From assembly GCF_016808335.1 (NCBI RefSeq), contig NC_053141.1:18049756-18113755 (forward strand): a stretch of DNA of 64,000 nucleotides. The letters run 5' to 3'. The position numbers and the translations under genes are program-made. This DNA is from Panicum virgatum. Its lineage: Eukaryota > Streptophyta > Magnoliopsida > Poales > Poaceae. Shown here piece after piece: positions 59,838-64,000 of this stretch; within the stretch, counting starts at the first letter, position 1, and each line of letters begins with the position of its first letter. The notes beneath the pieces are model-generated. The model saw only the letters and a program-made list of their open reading frames with translations. It was not told where the DNA came from and ran no database searches.

Positions 59838-60214
59838 GGCTCCTTCTCCCGCACCGGGAGCATGCTTTCTCTTTGACATTCCTCTCCCTCTCTCTGTCTT
59901 CCTCCTCTCTCCAGTCCAATTGCGCTCGTGTAGGAGGAGGAGAGCAAATTTGTAGGAGGGTTTTTACCGCGAGAATCTGCTAGAATTCACCGCCAATTGC
60001 CGACACTGACATGATGGGTCCCATTGTTTTAACCGCCGCTCCGTTCTATTTTCATTTTTTTCTTCAGAGCAGAATCCCATTTTCACCTGGGCACTTGGGT
60101 AGATAATTCGTTACGGGCGTGGGGTCCACTCTGCCAGCCTGGCTATTCCCGAGCACGCCACGCCGCCAACTGCGGCGGGCGAAGCCTTCCAGAAACAGAA
60201 CCCGCCGCCGCCGG

Positions 60215-60255
<41 letters not shown>

Positions 60256-60290
60256 TAGCGCCGCCGCGAGCGAGAGAGGGGGGGAGAGAG
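59838..60290. promoter_or_regulatory. Bidirectional promoter of divergent pair 2
   Basis: 453 bp between opposing starts. It carries the same ordered blocks as 56558-56961, including CCAGAAACAGAACCCGCCG (60189-60207), GTGGGGTCCAC and GCCAGCCTGGCTATT. The extra length comes mostly from an expanded GA repeat (60217-60251) and flanking sequence. Confidence 0.7.
60217..60251 (+). repeat. (GA)n microsatellite in the B2 leader
   Basis: About 17 GA dinucleotides in the presumed 5' UTR; the equivalent site of B1 has only a few. Confidence 0.95.
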
Positions 60291-60863
60291 ATGGCGCAGG
60301 AGGCATGGAAGGTGCTCGTCCAGCAGCGGGCGAAGGAGGCGGCCCGCCGCTGCGCCCGCGCCCACGGGCCGATCGCCGAGGTGCTCGGCAACCTCGGGAC
60401 GCCGGATCTCGTGGCCGACGTGCCGGCCTGGCTCGCCTGGGTGCCGCGCGCTGAGGTCGCGCTCGCGGACGTGTCCCGCGACCTCGCCGTCGCCGCGTCC
60501 CTCATGGCGGCGGCCGGGCTCATCGCGGCCCGCGCCGCCGCGGCCAGCCCGGCGCCTGCGGCGGCCGCCCCTCCGCGCTCCATTGACGGCGGCGCTTCCG
60601 GGCTCCTCGGCGGCGACGAGCACCAGCGCTCTGGCCTCAGGGGGCTCCAGGACGCCAGGGCTTGCGCCGAGAAGGCGTGCGACTCCGTGGAGGAGTCCCG
60701 GGCCCACCTGTGTGCGATCAGGCTGCTGCTTGACCACCAGCATCTTCCCGGCATCCACGCCGGCCTCCACGTCATGCGCGCCTCCGCCCGTCGGGAGCTC
60801 GACGCCGCGCAGAAGCTTGAGCAGGAGACCATCTCGCTTGCCCACGGCGTGTATCTGCTTTAG
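60291..60863 (+). CDS. Uncharacterised helical protein, divergent pair member B2
   Basis: Intact single-exon gene, 190 residues, paralogue of B1. Start MAQEAWKVLVQQ; conserved blocks VPAWLAWVPRAE (44-55), DVSRDLAVAASL (60-71), LQDARACAEKACD (109-121) and HLPGIHAGLHV (141-151). The middle linker (80-105) is Ala/Pro/Gly-rich and differs from B1 in length and content, while the flanking helices are kept, a pattern expected for a helical bundle with a free loop. The C-terminus (SLAHGVYLL) is about seven residues longer than in B1. No signal peptide or membrane span. Its divergent partner A2 is broken, so this copy may act without a pair mate. Function unknown. Confidence 0.78.
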   Translation: MAQEAWKVLVQQRAKEAARRCARAHGPIAEVLGNLGTPDLVADVPAWLAWVPRAEVALADVSRDLAVAASLMAAAGLIAARAAAASPAPAAAAPPRSIDGGASGLLGGDEHQRSGLRGLQDARACAEKACDSVEESRAHLCAIRLLLDHQHLPGIHAGLHVMRASARRELDAAQKLEQETISLAHGVYLL

Positions 60864-62912
60864 ACGGCGGCAGGCCGGCAGCATCCACTGATCAAGGTCC
60901 ATTGATTCTGAATTTCTGATTTCGCTTGATAGCTTGCTGTTGTTGCCATACGCCCTCCTAGGCCATCGTACCAGTTCTTGCCTTGGTCCTGAACTCATCC
61001 CATTCCTCGTCTCATATATGAGCAGATGACTTGTGCCGTTTCATTCATACTATGATGATTGATTCTTAGTGGATATTATGCGTATTGTTCTGATCAGATT
61101 AAGTACTAGTGGATATTGTGCAAGCCTTTTATGGCTGCTGTTTGTTTCTCACCATGTCACTTGTCACCGCCAACAAGCGGTACAGATTCAAATCATACTG
61201 ACTGGCTCCTTCCTACCATCCTTATGCAGTTTCTTTTTTCCTGATCGATCCTTGCATGATAATGCACCAATTATCCTGATTTGTTCCATTTCCTGGAAAT
61301 TTTGATATTATACTGAAACAGATAAGGTATAATGGTTTAGCAACAATTTTGGAATGGTGGCAAATTGGTGAATTGTCCCGAGCAAGATATTCTCAAGTCA
61401 CCTTCCTCTTATTTTGTCTCAGTGGTTTAATTTTGTTACTGGTTCCAACTCAGAATGGAGTATATTGCCTGCGCGGCTGTTGGTGTGTGATCTTTTTAAA
61501 TGCATGTACAGATTCAGAGTCACAATCGTAGTGATCGGTATCATTTATCCTCTTTTATGCTGAGTTTGTTTGAATTATACTCGCATGATCTTGTTGCAAT
61601 GTATTGTTCTGTTAATCTGTTTGTTGAAAATTTTGATATTGTCACGAAAACAAGAGGCATAATATTGGGTTGGTCACCTTGTCCTGTCCCTTAAATTTTG
61701 CTACTGGTCGTGTGGAATGCAATGATCATTCCAGTTAACATCACAGATTTGTAGTCAACATGGAGTATGGTACAATATAATATTATCTGTCCTTCATGCA
61801 GCCTTTTTTTTTGGCTATCTTTGGTGTGCTTGTTATTACTGCAACAGTATTTTTTTTTGTCGTGTGAACTGCTTTCTACATGCACCTTTCTCTATATTTG
61901 GCAGGACATCTGAAGGAGGCCTATCTTATTACTACGGTACTACCTATGTTTCCTTTTGTGTTTTTCCTTGTTCCTGAATTCTGGCTATTGCATAGGTTCA
62001 GGCTGCATGAGTTTCCATCATCCTAAGGTTGATTCATCGTGGATATTATCTTGGGTATTCTGAACGTCTGACTTGACTGGATTAATATGCATTACATATA
62101 TATGCAGAATGAAAATGTATGCAGAAACTCAGGAACCAAAAACACTTGTTGTTTTCACCTGGCTGTTAGCACAATAAAAGAAGTACTATGTCCGGTTCAT
62201 TAATTATATCTGAAGTTACGGACATGAATTTTGGCTTGCAATCAGTCCAGTTTGCTTGTCGGAAATGACAAATAAAATGAATCGGAGGTTATAGTAATTA
62301 TTATGTGAAGATACCATGTTGTAATTACCATGTGCTATTGCAGTTGTTATGGTTTACAGTTGATTTTCTCGGAAGCTCTCGACTGATGCTGTAATTGTGG
62401 CCGAAGCCATCAGGGAATCATGTTCTGATAGATCACGTCTTGGCAAAATGCTTAGGGAGGATCAGGGCGAGGTTGTATGACTTTACTGTTAGCGCCGTCT
62501 CTCACTGACCTCGGGTTTTTAATGCTGTTGCTCATACACTAGGTGCCTTGGGTTTAAGATGCAAATCTAGTCCTTTCTGTGGCAGGACGATACCTGAATC
62601 TGTGGCTGTATTAGTGTCCAGCGATTTGCGCCGTCAGAGTGATTAATGGAAGTTTTCTTTCCATCTCAATAAAAACGCACCCTACTGCTATCCTTGTGGG
62701 GCTAGAGCCTAGAGGTAAAGAGTCCAATCTGGGATTCCAATTATTCGAATCTGAAGATATTTTTGCATAATTTTTTTTTAAAAAAATTAGTGCTACGACT
62801 TTCAACACTCAACAGGGGCAAATCAGTCCAATCAGATGCCTATTTGGCACTTGCCAAACTGTACGTGCTACACACCGCCAAAAAAGTCAGATTGCTGAAG
62901 CAATAACTGCTA
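60864..62912. other. Downstream spacer, no gene supported
   Basis: The first part repeats the downstream sequence of B1. The rest is AT-rich with no frame of coding character. Confidence 0.55.
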
Positions 62913-63064
62913 CTCCCTCCGTCCTAAATTATTAGTGGTTTTGACTTTTCTAAATATATATATATAATTTTTGCTATGCACCTACGTATATATTATATCT
63001 AGTTGCATAGTAAAATCTATGAATCTAGAAAGATAAAACAACTAATAATTTGGGAAACAGGGAG
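62913..63064. mobile_element. Stowaway-type MITE
   Basis: 152 bp, ends CTCCCTCCGTCC and its mirror ACAGGGAG, flanked by TA (62911-62912 and 63065-63066), the target duplication of Tc1/mariner-derived Stowaway MITEs. The interior is AT-rich and self-complementary (ATTAGTTGTTTT against TTAGTGGTTTTGAC). Confidence 0.85.
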
Positions 63065-63493
63065 TAAAAAGCACTCCAAATCATCACAGATTATATCAAA
63101 GGACTAGGCCATGGTCTCAGTGTACAATTATTCACGATTATCACGTTAATGAGTTCTCTTATAGAAACAATTATTCACGACGATCACATTACTGAGTTCA
63201 GCATCAAGCAGTTCACTCTAGCCACAACATATTCGTTGATTGGAAATGTAAAAGAGCCACTAAATGGCATAATAACGAGCAAGGAGGCAACTCCACTGTA
63301 ATTTTCAGTCAGCACTGCCATTTTAGGGACACCGGCACCTCAAAACAAAATAGGAGGTAACAGCTGCTTTGCTTACAGAAAACCACCCAACCCGAAACCA
63401 TGGATCCAACATACGCCAAACAGCAAGCTTCAGCTGCCGTGATGGCTTTGCCTATCTTAGTGAACAACAGAGAGAACAGGACCATCTCAACTC

Positions 63494-63702
63494 TCATGTT
63501 TGCGCTGAGGGTTTTCTGTCCTCAACTGCGGCACCTTTCCCCATACCCTTGCCTTCACTGCTATTATCAACCCTGTTATTCTCATCAGCCTCATCCTCAA
63601 CAAGGGACCCAGTGCGCATCAGTTCCTTAACTTTGCGATACTCATCGTAGTGTGCACGACGATGCTCCTTGAAACTCAACCTTGCTGTGTCAGCTTCTGG
63701 AT
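63494..63702 (-). CDS. Protein phosphatase 1 inhibitor-2, last exon (partial gene)
   Basis: A minus-strand exon preceded by the acceptor ATGTAG at 63703-63708 and ending at the stop 63494. It encodes [20 protein letters not shown] followed by [13 protein letters not shown], the conserved C-terminal region of inhibitor-2. HYDE corresponds to the animal HYNE motif that reaches into the PP1 active site. The acidic tail (VEDEADENN) is also usual. Earlier exons, with the other PP1-docking motifs, lie beyond the right edge of the window or in unresolved sequence at 63703-64000. The product regulates type-1 protein phosphatase in nucleus and cytoplasm. Confidence 0.85.
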
Positions 63703-64000
63703 CTACATGAAACACAAGATATCACTGTATGTTCCAATAAGTTTAAAAAAAGGTCCCAGACTCCCAGTAGAGACATCTGGGACTACATAAGGATAATTAT
63801 GTATTCCAATTACCAAGTAGAGGTGCAAGATTTCTTTTCTCTTGGCTGGCCAACCCGAAACTCATTTGATTGAACTGAGATGGGATAAACATGAACTAAT
63901 GTGTGGCCGAACTACACACTTGCATCCTAATTCCATGTATAGAGCAAGTAATAATAAATCGACCATCATAAAGATAATGACAGTATTTAATACTTGTGCG

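Larger units (their letters stand above)
54990..61960. repeat. Tandem segmental duplication of a divergent gene pair, period about 3.3 kb
   Basis: Unit 1 is about 54990-58430 and unit 2 about 58440-61960. Start codons of the minus-strand genes are 3280 bp apart (56557, 59837) and those of the plus-strand genes 3329 bp apart (56962, 60291). Matching non-coding text includes GGAAATTTTGATATTAT (57857 and 61292), GGCAGGACATCTGAA (58313 and 61902) and ACTGATCAAGGT (57539 and 60888). Coding and promoter parts are better conserved than the rest. Confidence 0.85.

Overview
This window is nuclear DNA of a grass (Poaceae), most likely a panicoid. The support is GC-rich single-exon grass genes, long nested Ty3/Gypsy retroelements using grass-type primer sites, grass MITEs, a hAT element and a typical spliced grass amino-acid transporter gene. 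The species cannot be fixed from sequence alone.

Layout. 1-16237 is a stack of nested, mostly broken LTR retroelements: a 3.6-kb solo LTR with target-site duplication GATAC at 792-4394, a copia-like solo LTR at 8249-8950, a Met-primed element with its 5' LTR at 9917-13179 on the minus strand, and further LTR pieces to 16237. 16238-22850 is a gene island: a truncated MITE, a weak small secreted-protein candidate, and a complete eight-exon lysine/histidine transporter (LHT) gene at 19552-22262 with a MITE in intron 1. 22851-44253 is a large non-autonomous Ty3/Gypsy element on the minus strand. It carries a spliced antisense gene with a 'putative gypsy-type transposon' domain, and it is split by a second, younger non-autonomous element at 26414-36044 (target duplication GCTTG). 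44254-52800 holds a hAT element with a perfect 8-bp target duplication, a broken membrane-protein paralogue, a MITE and an unassigned repeat with palindromic CACCGACG/CCGGTG units. 53610-60863 is a cluster of small intronless grass genes. The right end holds a Stowaway MITE and the last exon of a protein phosphatase inhibitor-2 gene.

How the genes relate. The most notable coding arrangement is a divergent pair (minus 55823-56557, plus 56962-57516) that has been tandemly duplicated as a block (minus 59213-59837, plus 60291-60863). The shared upstream region between each pair is conserved. Both proteins belong to families I do not recognise; both look helical and soluble. The second copy of the minus-strand member has a frameshift. 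A six-segment membrane protein (53610-54548) lies beside the block, and its degenerate paralogue lies at 46950-47762, so the interval appears to be a local duplication hotspot for poorly known gene families.

Limits. Homology statements come from recognising families by eye. Element ages, subfamily names and expression could not be tested.
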